From: an uncultured Sphingomonadales bacterium
GTDB taxonomy: Bacteria; Pseudomonadota; Alphaproteobacteria; Sphingomonadales; Sphingomonadaceae
Direction of reading: 5' to 3'
DNA length: 61,070 nucleotides
Assembly (NCBI GenBank): GCA_903821605.1
Contig: CAIJLZ010000018.1
Span: 77,681-138,750 of the forward strand
Part shown: positions 1-9,561 of the stretch, in pieces
Numbering within the stretch: the stretch's first letter is position 1
Layout of the letters: every line of letters begins with the position of its first letter
Made by a program: the position numbers and the translations under genes
Notes under the pieces: model-generated
Database searches by the model: none
What the model saw: only the letters and a program-made list of their open reading frames with translations
Told to the model about the DNA's origin: nothing

Positions 1-218
1 AAAATGGCTATCAGGTCGATTGGGCGGCAGTGCGTCAGTTGGATGACGAGACGTTTATCCATCTGGTGTCGCAGGTCGCGCCGTTCGATTCTGCGGCGAA
101 ACAGGCGTTGCTGGAGGCCGATACCCTGCCGGAACGCGCTGAATTGCTGATCCAGTGCATGGAATTCTTCCGCATGTTGAGCGCCAAGGGCAGCGACGAT
201 AGCGTGACCCTGCAATAA
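1..218 (+). CDS. LON peptidase substrate-binding domain protein (3' end only)
   Basis: This is the C-terminal 71 residues of a gene that begins left of the window; the reading frame is open from base 3 to the TAA at 216-218. The segment with FDSAAKQALLEA and ERAELLIQCMEFF resembles the helical end of the Lon N-terminal-like domain found in standalone bacterial proteins of about 200 residues, which lack the AAA and protease parts of Lon. The role of such proteins is not well defined. The GTG at 30 is probably internal rather than a start, because coding sense continues upstream of it. The family assignment rests only on this tail and is moderately secure. Confidence 0.7.
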   Translation, partial: NGYQVDWAAVRQLDDETFIHLVSQVAPFDSAAKQALLEADTLPERAELLIQCMEFFRMLSAKGSDDSVTLQ

Positions 219-285
219 CGCGTTCGATGGCCCATGCCGGTCCCTGTGCGGGTGACAAGACTATGGCCAGACGTTATGAAGCCGC

Positions 286-1287
286 ATGACTTTTTACCAA
301 CCTGCTGAATGGTCGCCGCATGCGGCCGTATGGATCGGATTTCCGAGCGCCGCCGACCTGTGGTTGGAAGACCTTGATCCGGCCCAGGCCGAGGTCGCGG
401 CCTTTGCCCGTGCGGTGTATGCCGAAGGTGCAGGCGAGCGGGTGATCCTTGTCGCTGCGGATGATCAGGCGGCGGCAGTGGCGCGTCGTCTGGTCGGCGA
501 TGCGGCCGAGGTGATTGTCGAGCCGTTCGGCGATATCTGGCTGCGCGATACCGGCCCAGTGATCGTGCGTGCGGGTGATCGGCTGCACGCGCTGCAGCAT
601 CGCTTCAATGGCTGGGGCGGTAAATATGACCTGCCGCATGATGACAGCATCGGCCGCCGCTTGTCTGCGGCACGGCAGCGGGGGGACGGCTATCACCTCG
701 CGGATGTGGCATGCGACTGGATTTTTGAAGGCGGTGCGGTTGATGTCGATGGGGCGGGCTTGCTGGTCACGACCGAGCAGTGCCTGCTGAACCCCAATCG
801 CAATCCGGGCTTGGGCAAGGACGAGATTGAGCATCTGTTGAAGGCGGAGTTCGGCGTCGAACGCATTCTTTGGTTGGGCGAGGGGCTGGTCAACGACCAT
901 ACCGACGGACATGTCGACAATCTTGCCCGCTTCGTCGCCCCTCATGTGCTGGCGCTGCCCGCGTCGGACAATGGCGATGATCCCAATACAGCGATTTTTG
1001 CCGATGCCCGCGCCCGTGCCAAGGCGTTCGGGGTGGAGGTCGTCGATATTCCCTCGGCGGGCCTGCATGTTGTCGATGATGAGATTATTCCGGCCAGCCA
1101 TATGAATTTCTACATTGGCAACGCGGCGGTGGTGGTCCCGACCTATGGCGGCAATAGCGACCTTGATGCGGTCAAGGCCATCGCCCGCTTCTTCCCGGGG
1201 CGTCGTGCCATGGGCCTGTCGGCCAGCCATATTCTGACCGGCGGCGGATCGTTCCACTGCATCAGCCAGCAAATTCCGGTCGCCTGA
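286..1287 (+). CDS. aguA: Agmatine deiminase family protein
   Basis: Predicted cytosolic enzyme of the agmatine deiminase/peptidyl-arginine deiminase superfamily, which hydrolyses agmatine to N-carbamoylputrescine and ammonia. The 333 residues are slightly short for the family (about 340-370). Visible motifs are EWSPHAAVWIGFP near 8-20, DIWLRDTGP at 83-91, FEGGAVDVDG near 147-156, the histidine motif DHTDGHVDN at 204-212, and GGGSFHC ending at the expected nucleophile Cys325. No N-carbamoylputrescine amidase lies beside it, so the pathway is incomplete here. The stop overlaps the alanine racemase start (TGATG), suggesting cotranscription with the following genes. Substrate assignment is by family. 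Confidence 0.9.
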   Translation: MTFYQPAEWSPHAAVWIGFPSAADLWLEDLDPAQAEVAAFARAVYAEGAGERVILVAADDQAAAVARRLVGDAAEVIVEPFGDIWLRDTGPVIVRAGDRLHALQHRFNGWGGKYDLPHDDSIGRRLSAARQRGDGYHLADVACDWIFEGGAVDVDGAGLLVTTEQCLLNPNRNPGLGKDEIEHLLKAEFGVERILWLGEGLVNDHTDGHVDNLARFVAPHVLALPASDNGDDPNTAIFADARARAKAFGVEVVDIPSAGLHVVDDEIIPASHMNFYIGNAAVVVPTYGGNSDLDAVKAIARFFPGRRAMGLSASHILTGGGSFHCISQQIPVA

Positions 1288-2363
1288 TGCCGATTGCGCT
1301 CGACCTGCATTCCCATATTCCACATCCTGCTGGTCCATTGCGATTACGCGTGGATAGCGCGGCGCTGGCCGATAACTGGCGCTGGCTGGCGGCACAAAGC
1401 GGGCAGGCGCAATGCGGGGCGGCGGTCAAGGCCAATGCCTATGGCCTTGGCGCGCGTGATGCTGTCCGGGTGCTGGTGGATGCCGGGTGCCGGATTTTCT
1501 TCGTCGCGACCTGGGCCGAGGCGATTGAACTCGCGCCGTGGCATGAGGAGCTTGAACTCCATGTCCTGCACGGCGTGCGTGATGAGGACATGCCCACCGC
1601 GCTCGCCTATAATGCCCGACCGGTGCTCAATTCGGTCGAACAGGTGCGCCGCTGGCGGCAAGGGGGGAAGGGGCGGCCGTGCAGCGTCATGGTCGATACC
1701 GGGATGAACCGGCTGGGTGTCAGCGTGGCCGAGCTTGGTGCGGGGCTGCTGGATGGCCTGAACTGCGATCTGGTGATCAGCCATCTGGCGAGTGCCGATG
1801 AGGATGTGCCGCTCAACGCGCGGCAGCGCGCCGATTTTGCGGCCCTGATGCCGCAATTGAGCGGGCGGCGGATGAGTATTGCCAATAGTGCGGGCATCAC
1901 GCTGGGCCGCGACTATCATTTCGATCTTACCCGTCCGGGCCTGTCGCTTTATGGCGGCATTGCGCGGCGTGAGGCCGAGGGTCATATCCGCCCGGTGGCC
2001 CGGATCGAGGCGCAGGTGCTGCAACGTCGGCGGATCGCGGCGGGTGATACGGTCGGCTATAATGCCACCTTCGCCGCCGACCGACCGATGGAGTTGGCGA
2101 TCCTCAACCTTGGTTATGCCGATGGCTATTGGCGGGGATTTTCCGGCAAGGGCCGGGCGCTGCGCGACGGTGTCGAACTGCCGGTGATCGGCCGCGTCTC
2201 GATGGACCTGACGGCGGTGGCGGTTGATGCCGCGCCAGGGATCAAGGAGGGCGATTGGGTGGAGGTGGATTACACGCTGGCAACGGCGGCGAAACTATCC
2301 GGCATGTCGCAATATGAGCTGTTGACCGGCTTGGGCCGTCGTTTCGAGAGGCATTGGGCATGA
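1287..2363 (+). CDS. alr: Alanine racemase
   Basis: PLP-dependent racemase that makes D-alanine for peptidoglycan. The PLP lysine is Lys48 in AAVKANAYGLG. The second catalytic base, a tyrosine, is expected in TVGYNATF, and the C-terminal domain carries GRVSMD. The 358 residues match the fold-type III racemase length. Its ATG overlaps the aguA stop and its own stop overlaps the mlaE start as ATGA, so the gene sits in a translationally coupled chain. Broader-specificity amino acid racemases share these motifs, so substrate choice is inferred. Confidence 0.95.
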   Translation: MPIALDLHSHIPHPAGPLRLRVDSAALADNWRWLAAQSGQAQCGAAVKANAYGLGARDAVRVLVDAGCRIFFVATWAEAIELAPWHEELELHVLHGVRDEDMPTALAYNARPVLNSVEQVRRWRQGGKGRPCSVMVDTGMNRLGVSVAELGAGLLDGLNCDLVISHLASADEDVPLNARQRADFAALMPQLSGRRMSIANSAGITLGRDYHFDLTRPGLSLYGGIARREAEGHIRPVARIEAQVLQRRRIAAGDTVGYNATFAADRPMELAILNLGYADGYWRGFSGKGRALRDGVELPVIGRVSMDLTAVAVDAAPGIKEGDWVEVDYTLATAAKLSGMSQYELLTGLGRRFERHWA

Positions 2364-3142
2364 ACTTCCTGATTGAGGCGCTGGCCGCGCTTGGGCGGAC
2401 CGCGATCAACATGTTTTCCGGTGTCGGCCGGTTGATGCTATTCACCTTGCAGGCGCTGCGGGCTGCGGTGGTGCCGCCTTATTATTTCGGGCGGTTGGCC
2501 GAACAGATGGCGCTCATCGGCTGGTTCTCGCTGCCGGTGGTCGGGCTGACGGCGTTGTTCACCGGTGCGGCGCTGGCCCAGCAGATTTATGTTGGCGGCG
2601 GACGTTTCAACGCGGAATCGACCGTCCCGGCGATTGTGGTGTTCGGCATGATCCGCGAACTTGGCCCGGTGCTGGTGGGCCTGATGGTCGCGGGCCGGGT
2701 CGCTTCATCCATGGCGGCGGAACTGGGCACGATGCGCGTCACGGAGCAGATCGACGCGCTCGCCACGCTGCGCGCCGATCCGTTCCGCTGGCTGATCGCG
2801 CCACGGCTGGTGGCAAGCGTGGTGATGTTGCCGCTGCTGGTGATGGTGGCGAATGCCATCGGCATCATGGGGGGCTGGTTGCTCTCAGTGAACAAGCTGG
2901 GCTTTAACAGCGGTGCCTATCTCGCCACGACGCGCAAATTTATCGAGCATGACGATTTTATCATGGCTCTGATGAAGGCGGCGGTGTTTGGCTTTTTCAT
3001 CGCGTTATTGGGCTGCTATCATGGCTATCGTGCCAGTGGCGGTGCCGCAGGCGTCGGCAACGCGACCACCCATGCGGTGGTGTCGAGCTTCATCATGATC
3101 CTGTTGTCCAATCTCATCATCACGCTGATGGTGTTCGGATGA
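2360..3142 (+). CDS. mlaE: MlaE family ABC transporter permease
   Basis: Inner-membrane permease of the MCE/Mla system that moves phospholipids between inner and outer membranes. At 260 residues it has the family length and several hydrophobic segments, with the characteristic stretch FGMIRELGPVLVGLMVAGRV followed by AAELGTM. The ATG at 2360 was chosen because it overlaps the alr stop as ATGA; a TTG at 2354 is also in frame but less likely. It is followed directly by its ATPase partner mlaF, again with an ATGA overlap. The substrate-binding protein MlaD and the MlaB/MlaC partners are not in this window. Confidence 0.92.
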   Translation: MNFLIEALAALGRTAINMFSGVGRLMLFTLQALRAAVVPPYYFGRLAEQMALIGWFSLPVVGLTALFTGAALAQQIYVGGGRFNAESTVPAIVVFGMIRELGPVLVGLMVAGRVASSMAAELGTMRVTEQIDALATLRADPFRWLIAPRLVASVVMLPLLVMVANAIGIMGGWLLSVNKLGFNSGAYLATTRKFIEHDDFIMALMKAAVFGFFIALLGCYHGYRASGGAAGVGNATTHAVVSSFIMILLSNLIITLMVFG

Positions 3143-3909
3143 GCGAGGGCGAAGCCATGGGCCAACACAATGAAACGCCGATGATCGAACTGATCGATGT
3201 CTACAAATCATTCGGCCCGAAAAAGGTGTTGGATGGGGTCAACCTCAAGGTGCGGCGCGGGGAGTCGCTGACGGTGATGGGTGGCTCTGGCACCGGCAAA
3301 TCAGTGATGCTGAAATGCATTCTTGGTTTGCTCAAGCCCGATAGCGGGCGCATTTTTATTGATGGCGAGGAAATGACCGGCGCGTCCGGGCGTGACCAGC
3401 AGCGGCTGCGGGCGCATTTCGGCATGTTGTTTCAGGGCGGTGCGCTGTTTGACAGCCTGCCGATCTGGCGCAACGTCACCTTCGCGCTCACCAATGGCCG
3501 TGGCGGCCATGCCCGCGAAATGCGGGACAAGGCGGCGATGTTGCTTGAACGGGTCGGCCTTGGGCCGGAGGTGCTGGACCTGCGGCCAAGTTCGCTGTCG
3601 GGCGGGATGCAGAAGCGGGCGGCGCTGGCCCGTGCCATTGCGCATCAACCCGATGTGCTGTTTTTCGACGAACCGACGACCGGGCTTGACCCGGTATTGG
3701 CGGGCCGGATCAACCGGCTGATTGTCCAACTGGTGAAGGAGATGGGCGCAACCGCCGTCACCATCACCCACGATCTGCATAGCGCGCGGACGATTTCAGA
3801 CCGAGTGGCGATGCTGCATCAAGGCAAGGTCATCTGGGATGGCCCGGCAAGCGCATTGGATGAGAGCGGCAACGAGATTGTCGACGACTTCGTAAAGGGA
3901 CTCGAATGA
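3139..3909 (+). CDS. mlaF: ABC transporter ATP-binding protein, MlaF type
   Basis: Cytoplasmic ATPase expected to pair with the preceding MlaE permease in retrograde or anterograde phospholipid transport. The 256 residues contain Walker A GGSGTGKS near 48-55, the ABC signature LSGGMQKRAALARA, and Walker B VLFFDEPTTGLDP with the D-loop. The signature LSGGM is usual in the Mla subgroup. The start at 3139 overlaps the mlaE stop; a second Met at residue 7 is an alternative start. The stop overlaps the glyoxalase I start, so lipid transport and methylglyoxal detoxification genes look cotranscribed. Confidence 0.93.
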   Translation: MSEGEAMGQHNETPMIELIDVYKSFGPKKVLDGVNLKVRRGESLTVMGGSGTGKSVMLKCILGLLKPDSGRIFIDGEEMTGASGRDQQRLRAHFGMLFQGGALFDSLPIWRNVTFALTNGRGGHAREMRDKAAMLLERVGLGPEVLDLRPSSLSGGMQKRAALARAIAHQPDVLFFDEPTTGLDPVLAGRINRLIVQLVKEMGATAVTITHDLHSARTISDRVAMLHQGKVIWDGPASALDESGNEIVDDFVKGLE

Positions 3910-4328
3910 GCATCAAATATGTCCACACCATGATCCGCGTGTCGGATCCGGAGGCGACGATCCGCTTCTTCGAATTGCTCGGGCTGCGCGAGATCAATCG
4001 CTATGAGAATGAGGCGGGCAAGTTCACCTTGATCTTCCTCGCGGCACCCGGCGATGAAGCGGCGCAGGTGGAATTGACCCATAATTGGAACCAGTCGGGC
4101 TATGCCGGCGGGCGCAATTTCGGGCATCTCGCTTATGAGGTGGATGATATTTACGCCATATGCCAGCGGTTGCAGGATGCTGGCGTCACGATCAACCGCC
4201 CGCCGCGCGATGGCCGGATGGCCTTTGTCCGGACGCCCGATCTTATCTCGGTCGAACTGTTGCAGGCTGGTCCTGCGCTTGCGCCACAGGAGCCCTGGGC
4301 GTCGATGCAAAATGTGGGAGAATGGTAA
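3906..4328 (+). CDS. gloA: Lactoylglutathione lyase (glyoxalase I), VOC family
   Basis: A 140-residue vicinal-oxygen-chelate protein expected to isomerise the methylglyoxal-glutathione hemithioacetal to S-lactoylglutathione. The two beta-alpha-beta-beta-beta modules supply the usual metal ligands: His in YVHTMIRV, Glu in QVELTHNW, His in FGHLAYEVDD and Glu in ISVELLQ. The LGLREINRYENEAGKFTL segment is typical of bacterial glyoxalase I. It overlaps mlaF (ATGA) and is followed by glyoxalase II with a TAATG overlap, which strongly supports the function. Confidence 0.93.
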   Translation: MSIKYVHTMIRVSDPEATIRFFELLGLREINRYENEAGKFTLIFLAAPGDEAAQVELTHNWNQSGYAGGRNFGHLAYEVDDIYAICQRLQDAGVTINRPPRDGRMAFVRTPDLISVELLQAGPALAPQEPWASMQNVGEW

Positions 4329-5053
4329 TGGCGTTGGAAATCGTCCGCGTGCCGGTGCTGTCGGATAATTATGTTTGGCTGGTGCATGATCCGGTCTCGG
4401 GTGACACGGTGGTGGTTGATCCCGCCACGTCGGACGAGGTGCAGGCCGAAGCGGCCCGGCGCGGCTGGACGATCAGCCAGATCTGGAATACCCATTGGCA
4501 TGGCGATCATGTGGGCGGAAATGAGGCGATCAAGGCCGCCACTGGCTGCCGCATTACCGGCCCCAAGGGCGAAGCAGAACCGATCCCCGGCATGGACATG
4601 GCGGTGGGCGAGGGTGACATCGCGCGCATCGGTGGCTTGACCGCGCAGGTCTGGGACGTACCGGCCCATACCGGGGGGCATATCGCTTATTATCTACCGG
4701 ATGCCGGGGCGATTTTCGTTGGTGATACGCTGTTTGCCATGGGCTGTGGCCGCTTGTTCGAAGGCTCGCCCGCCCAGATGTTCACGGCGATGCAGCGGCT
4801 GGCGCAGTTGCCGGGCGAAACAGCCGTTTATTGCGCGCATGAATATACGCTCTCCAATGGTCGCTATGCGCTCCATGTCGAGCCGGACAATGCGGCGGTG
4901 ACTGCGCGCATGGCCGAGGTCGAAATCGCCCGCGCGGCGAATGAGCCGACCGTGCCGACCACCATCGCTCTCGAACGCGCGACCAACCCGTTTATGCGGG
5001 CAGGGTCGATTGAAGAACTGGCGAAGCGCCGCGCCGAAAAGGACAATTTCTAG
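4328..5053 (+). CDS. gloB: Hydroxyacylglutathione hydrolase (glyoxalase II)
   Basis: Metallo-beta-lactamase-fold hydrolase that converts S-lactoylglutathione to D-lactate and glutathione. The di-metal motif THWHGDH lies at residues 55-61, a further metal histidine is in PAHTGGHIAYY, and the aspartate is in FVGDTLFAMGCGRLFEG. The C-terminal CAHEYTLSN and the closing KRRAEKDNF are typical of GloB. The ATG at 4328 was chosen because the protein then begins MALEIVRVPVLSDN like its family (241 residues) and overlaps the gloA stop. It closes the plus-strand chain and converges on ydbH only 23 bases away. Confidence 0.96.
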   Translation: MALEIVRVPVLSDNYVWLVHDPVSGDTVVVDPATSDEVQAEAARRGWTISQIWNTHWHGDHVGGNEAIKAATGCRITGPKGEAEPIPGMDMAVGEGDIARIGGLTAQVWDVPAHTGGHIAYYLPDAGAIFVGDTLFAMGCGRLFEGSPAQMFTAMQRLAQLPGETAVYCAHEYTLSNGRYALHVEPDNAAVTARMAEVEIARAANEPTVPTTIALERATNPFMRAGSIEELAKRRAEKDNF

Positions 5054-5076
5054 TAGCTGCGGCCCAAAGGCCAATG

Positions 5077-8000
5077 TCAGGGCGTCACCCCCGGAATGTC
5101 GGTCATGGGCGGCGGCATGTAGGTGCGGAGTGCCTTGCGCGGATCGCCGAGGAGTTCGGCTTGGTTGAGCAAGCCCCGGAATGGCGCGTGGATGCTGATG
5201 TTAAAGCGGAAGGGCAGTTTCTTCAGGGTGCGCTGAAATGGGATTTTGGCACCCGGCGTAATCGGTTCTTGCGCCAGCCCGTCGAACTTGACCCGGGTGA
5301 CGATCTCGCCATCCAGCGCGCCATCCAGTTCGATCGTCAATGACCGGTACCGCAGCGAGCGCAGGGCATCGAACGCGAGCTTGCCGAAATGGCCAAGCTG
5401 GGCGCGGGTGATTTCCCCGACATAGGCCAAGGTGCCGCCGCCATCCCGTGCCTTTAGGAAGCCACCTTCAATCCGCCCGCCGCGATCATCGAAGATCATC
5501 GGGATTTCGCCGTCGAAAATGCCGGTGGCGCTGATATTTTCATAGCCCATCTGGTCCATGAAACGCGCTGCATCCAGCCCGTCGATCCGGAACGTCATGC
5601 GCCTTGCCATGGCGGCATTGAGGTCGATGATGGTCGGTTCCAGCACCAGCCAGCCGCCATTGAATGGCCAGCGCCCACCCTCGATCTCAACCCGTTTGCC
5701 GGGCAGGAGATGATAGCGGATCAATCCGTCCAAGACTTCCATGCCGGGATTGACGTTGCGCAGCCTTGCCTGTTGCCCCGTTGCGGATTCAAGGCCAAGC
5801 AGGTCGGTGAAGGCCAGTTCGGTCGAAAAACCCGTCACCGGGCCAAAGGCGGCAGCGAAATCCATGTCATGGGTGGCGAATGTGCCGCTGCTGGTCACGC
5901 CCTGCGGGGTCCAGTCGATCCGTCCCTTGCCAGCCACATCGCCCCGGACATTGGCGATTACGCCCAAGGTGGTGCTCGTCAACATATCCGGTTGCATGCC
6001 ATCGGTGCGGAAATACAGGCCGGGCACGTCGAGATCGGCATGACCGACGCCACTGCCGAGATGGTGGCGAATATCCACATCAACGACTTGCGTGCCGGAG
6101 GCAGGATGACGCAGCGTGCCGATTGCCTGCAGCACATTGTCGCGCAGTGTCAGGTGAAATTGGCGCGCCGCCAATGGACGGAAGCGGGGATCGTTGGTGG
6201 CGGCGTCAGACACGCGCAGGTCGCCGGTTGCATCCCATTGGCGATGGCGGAAGCTCCATGTCCCCACGCCCTCGTCCGCGCGCAGCGGCACCGCGCCCAG
6301 CTTGGCGGACAGGGCGGTAAAGCGCCCGGCAACCCCGGTGGTGTCGAATGCGCCGTTCAGCGAGGCAAAGGCGAAGCGATGGGGATCTTCGCCGCTGCCA
6401 ATCGTGATCGCGCCGTCATCCCATCGGAACCCGAGCGGCACCAGCGGGACGGTCAATGCGCGGGCGGCGATGGCAAGCGCTTGGTCGCCCATTTGCCCCC
6501 GTAACATCGGGGTCGCGATCCGGAAGCCGCCACCCATGCCGCGGCGTCCACCGGCGCGCAACAGGCTATCGCCTTGCGTGGGGCAAACGCGCAGGAGATG
6601 GGGGCCAAAGCGGGCGTCGGCAGCGGCCAAGCGGGTAAAGCGCACGGGCATACAGCCCTGGCCCAGCCGGATATCCTGCCCGATCCGCAGTGATAGCGGC
6701 ATGGTGAACCCCTCGACCCGACCGCCGGGGAAATCACCGTCTAGCGTAAAGCGGGTGTCGATCCGTATCTCGTCCGCGCCGATCCCGGCAAGGCGGATGG
6801 GGGCAAGAACCAGCCGTTCCCGCCCATGGCGCAGCGGTGAGAGGGTAAGAACACCGCCCGCGATCCGCTCTTGTGCCCCGGTCGTCATCGTCAGCCGCGC
6901 ATCGGGAAAGCCCCCGCCCGAGAGGGTGACGGGCGCACTGGAAAAGCGCCCCGTGTCGAGATCATAGCCAAGGTCGTTGGCACTCAATTGGGTGCCGCTG
7001 GCGCTCGACAGCAGCAGCTTGGCGATCTTGACGGTTCGTGCTTGCGGCGCGCTCGTCACTTGGAACTCGGTCATGAGGTCAAGCGATTGGGCCGCGCGGT
7101 GCAGCGCCTTGTCGAGATCATCCGCCATGCCTGCCACCGGCGTGCCCACCGCGCCGATCAACATCGCATGGGCAGGCGCGATCAGCTTTGGCCCAAGGAC
7201 GAGTTGACGCCCCTTGAGCCGCGCGTTGAGCTGTGTTTGGCTTTGGCTGATCCGATAATCTCCGGCCAGATCGATCTGGCCGCGAATATCTCCGCCCTTG
7301 CCGAATTGCACGCGTGCGGTGGAGAGGCTGAACTGGCCATGCAGCTTGCCATCCGCCGTGCCGTTCAGGCCAAGCGTGCCAGCAACATTATCCAGCCGAT
7401 CCGCGCCACGGCGGACTTCGGCGGCATGCACGCCCAGCGATCCGGTCCATCCCATCACGTCATGAGCAAGCCAGATGTCGGGGCGAAGCCGCGCGTCGGC
7501 GATGGTCAGCGATGGCGTGGTGCAGCCAAGGAGCGGGGTGGCAAGCAGGCCGCCGATGTGTAGCCTGCCGGAATCGGTGTGGAGGATCAGCGGGGCATTG
7601 GTTCGCCCCAAGGTGCAGCCGCGCCCGCTCATCCCCATGGAGCGCACCACGAGCCGGGCGTTGAAGCCGCCCGGCAACGGACCGCGCCCATTGATTCCGG
7701 CAACCGCCTTGCCCCAAGGCGTGGTCAGTTCCATCGCGCTGTCGGCGATGTCGAGATCATAGGCGGGCAGGGCAAAGGGCTTGCCCGATGGCGGCGGCAG
7801 GAGGCGGTCAAGCAGGCCGAGCTGCAATTTGCCCTTGGCGTCCAGTCCGGCGCGCAGGCGGAGGCCACGCGCGCGGATGCCTTCGATCCGGACACCGGTC
7901 AGCCCCCAGCCAAGGTTGAGCCGCAATTCGCGGGCGATGAGATCGGGATGCGCCGGATCGCCGATCACGACATGGCGCAGCAACTGGTCCTGCGGCCCGA

Positions 8001-8157
8001 TGTCGACCAGCTCATAGCGGGCGGGGACGCGACGGGCCGCGAAATAGTCATCAATGACGCTGCCCGCAATTGGCCTGCGGGCGAGCCAGACCATCAGCAG
8101 CAACGCCAGTAGCAGGGCGGCAATGGCCGCCATCATGATCCGGGAACGCGATGTCAT
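5077..8157 (-). CDS. ydbH: YdbH-family AsmA-like intermembrane lipid transport protein
   Basis: A 1026-residue envelope protein with one N-terminal membrane anchor (about residues 8-26, rich in Ala and Leu) and a long periplasmic part of repetitive beta-strand character. The C-terminal block with GIFDGEIPMIFDDRGGRIEGG and the closing FRFNISIHAPFRG fits the YdbH (PF11739) family. In Escherichia coli, YdbH works redundantly with TamB and YhdP to carry phospholipids to the outer membrane; the same role is inferred here. It lies 49 bases downstream of the AmpG-like gene on the same strand and is probably cotranscribed with it. TamAB is encoded about 26 kb away. Confidence 0.82.
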   Translation of the reverse strand: MTSRSRIMMAAIAALLLALLLMVWLARRPIAGSVIDDYFAARRVPARYELVDIGPQDQLLRHVVIGDPAHPDLIARELRLNLGWGLTGVRIEGIRARGLRLRAGLDAKGKLQLGLLDRLLPPPSGKPFALPAYDLDIADSAMELTTPWGKAVAGINGRGPLPGGFNARLVVRSMGMSGRGCTLGRTNAPLILHTDSGRLHIGGLLATPLLGCTTPSLTIADARLRPDIWLAHDVMGWTGSLGVHAAEVRRGADRLDNVAGTLGLNGTADGKLHGQFSLSTARVQFGKGGDIRGQIDLAGDYRISQSQTQLNARLKGRQLVLGPKLIAPAHAMLIGAVGTPVAGMADDLDKALHRAAQSLDLMTEFQVTSAPQARTVKIAKLLLSSASGTQLSANDLGYDLDTGRFSSAPVTLSGGGFPDARLTMTTGAQERIAGGVLTLSPLRHGRERLVLAPIRLAGIGADEIRIDTRFTLDGDFPGGRVEGFTMPLSLRIGQDIRLGQGCMPVRFTRLAAADARFGPHLLRVCPTQGDSLLRAGGRRGMGGGFRIATPMLRGQMGDQALAIAARALTVPLVPLGFRWDDGAITIGSGEDPHRFAFASLNGAFDTTGVAGRFTALSAKLGAVPLRADEGVGTWSFRHRQWDATGDLRVSDAATNDPRFRPLAARQFHLTLRDNVLQAIGTLRHPASGTQVVDVDIRHHLGSGVGHADLDVPGLYFRTDGMQPDMLTSTTLGVIANVRGDVAGKGRIDWTPQGVTSSGTFATHDMDFAAAFGPVTGFSTELAFTDLLGLESATGQQARLRNVNPGMEVLDGLIRYHLLPGKRVEIEGGRWPFNGGWLVLEPTIIDLNAAMARRMTFRIDGLDAARFMDQMGYENISATGIFDGEIPMIFDDRGGRIEGGFLKARDGGGTLAYVGEITRAQLGHFGKLAFDALRSLRYRSLTIELDGALDGEIVTRVKFDGLAQEPITPGAKIPFQRTLKKLPFRFNISIHAPFRGLLNQAELLGDPRKALRTYMPPPMTDIPGVTP

Positions 8158-8206
8158 GGTTTCCGTTTCATCGCCCGCTTTGGCGTGCAGGTCCAGCGGG
8201 AAAAGT

Positions 8207-9505
8207 TCAGGCGTGGCCGTTCGGTTCCTCGACCATGCCCATGCGGACCATGATCCAGAACAGGATAATCCCCGGCACGGCCAGCAGGGTCGTCAGCAAA
8301 TAAAATTGCATATAGCCCATGGTCTCGATCAGCGCGCCCGCGCTGGCCCCGGTCACGAAGCGGCCGACAATGCTCGCGCCCGCTGAAATCAGGGCATATT
8401 GCGCCGCAGTGAAGCGCAGGTCGCACAATGCGGAGAAATAGGCGACGACCACCACCCCGCCAAAACCGCTTGCCGCATTTTCGAAACCGATCGCGGCGGC
8501 CATGCCTGCATTGCTGTGCCCGGCGGTGGCGAGCAGGGCGAAGGAGAAATTCGACACGCACATCAAGACGAGGGCGATCAGCACCGATTTCCGCAGCCCC
8601 ATGCGGGCAAACAGCAGGCCGCCGACAAAAATGCCGATCAGATAGGCCCAAAAACCGACCCCGACGTCGAACACCGCGATTTCATCATTGGTAAAGCCGA
8701 GATCATCAAACAGCAGGCGGAAGGTAAGATTGGCAAGCGTGTCCCCGATCTTGTGGATCAGGATGAACAACAAAACGAGCATGGCCCCCTTGCGCTCGAA
8801 AAATTCGACCAAGGGGCCCTTGATCGCGGCCCAGCTATGGGCGAGGCCCTTGCGGCTTGTCGGTTCGCGGTGACGCTGTGGTTCGCCCACCATCACCCCG
8901 GCCAGCATCGCGGGCAGGGCGAACAATGCGCAAACGAGATAGGCGGCCTGCCAACCGGCGCGGTCGGCCATCACCAGCGCGAGCGCGCCCGCACCGGCGG
9001 AACCGATCCGCCAGCCATATTGCGACATGCCCGATCCGATGCCGAGTTGGCGCGGTTCAAGCGTTTCGATGCGATAGGCGTCGATCACAATGTCGAATGT
9101 CGCGCCCGCCAGACCAACCAGCACGGCCGCCGTCACGGTGGCCCCGATATGCGCCGCCGGATCGACAAGCGCGAGATTGACGACCGCGGCCATCACCAGC
9201 ACGCCCGTCAGCAACAACCACGATACGCGTTGGCCCAATCGGCCCAAGATCGGCAAATGCACACCATCCACCATCCACGCCCATAGGAATTTCAGATTAT
9301 AGACGAGAAAGGCGAAGGTGAAGGCGGTGACCGTTTTCTTGTCGATTCCGTCTTGTGCCAGCCGTGTCGTCAGGGTCGCGCCGATCATCGCATAGGGGAA
9401 GCCGGACGATATGCCGAGGCAGAAGGCGGCAACCGGACCGCGTTCGAGATAGGGACGAATAGCGCCCGCGAACCCGGTGTTTTCCGCCGCTTCTTCCAAC
9501 GCCAT
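8207..9505 (-). CDS. AmpG-like MFS transporter
   Basis: A 432-residue, 12-segment major facilitator protein. FCLGISSGFPYAMIGATL near 30-47, followed by KFLWAWMVDGVHLPILGRLGQR, matches the AmpG pattern seen in muropeptide permeases that import GlcNAc-anhydroMurNAc peptides for cell wall recycling. AmpG-like proteins in this group are diverse and some carry other substrates, so the recycling role is inferred. The start is supported by a GGGGGAA ribosome-binding site just upstream. It diverges from the pseudouridine synthase gene with only 56 bases between starts. Confidence 0.82.
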   Translation of the reverse strand: MALEEAAENTGFAGAIRPYLERGPVAAFCLGISSGFPYAMIGATLTTRLAQDGIDKKTVTAFTFAFLVYNLKFLWAWMVDGVHLPILGRLGQRVSWLLLTGVLVMAAVVNLALVDPAAHIGATVTAAVLVGLAGATFDIVIDAYRIETLEPRQLGIGSGMSQYGWRIGSAGAGALALVMADRAGWQAAYLVCALFALPAMLAGVMVGEPQRHREPTSRKGLAHSWAAIKGPLVEFFERKGAMLVLLFILIHKIGDTLANLTFRLLFDDLGFTNDEIAVFDVGVGFWAYLIGIFVGGLLFARMGLRKSVLIALVLMCVSNFSFALLATAGHSNAGMAAAIGFENAASGFGGVVVVAYFSALCDLRFTAAQYALISAGASIVGRFVTGASAGALIETMGYMQFYLLTTLLAVPGIILFWIMVRMGMVEEPNGHA

Positions 9506-9561
9506 GCTTATTCCCCCTGCGACTATGCAATTAGTGCGGGAAACTAGCGCAATTTCGCGCT

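Noticed and set aside
274-1395. 373-residue minus-strand frame opposite agmatine deiminase and alr
   Set aside because: It spans two well-supported genes in antisense and shows only low-complexity composition.
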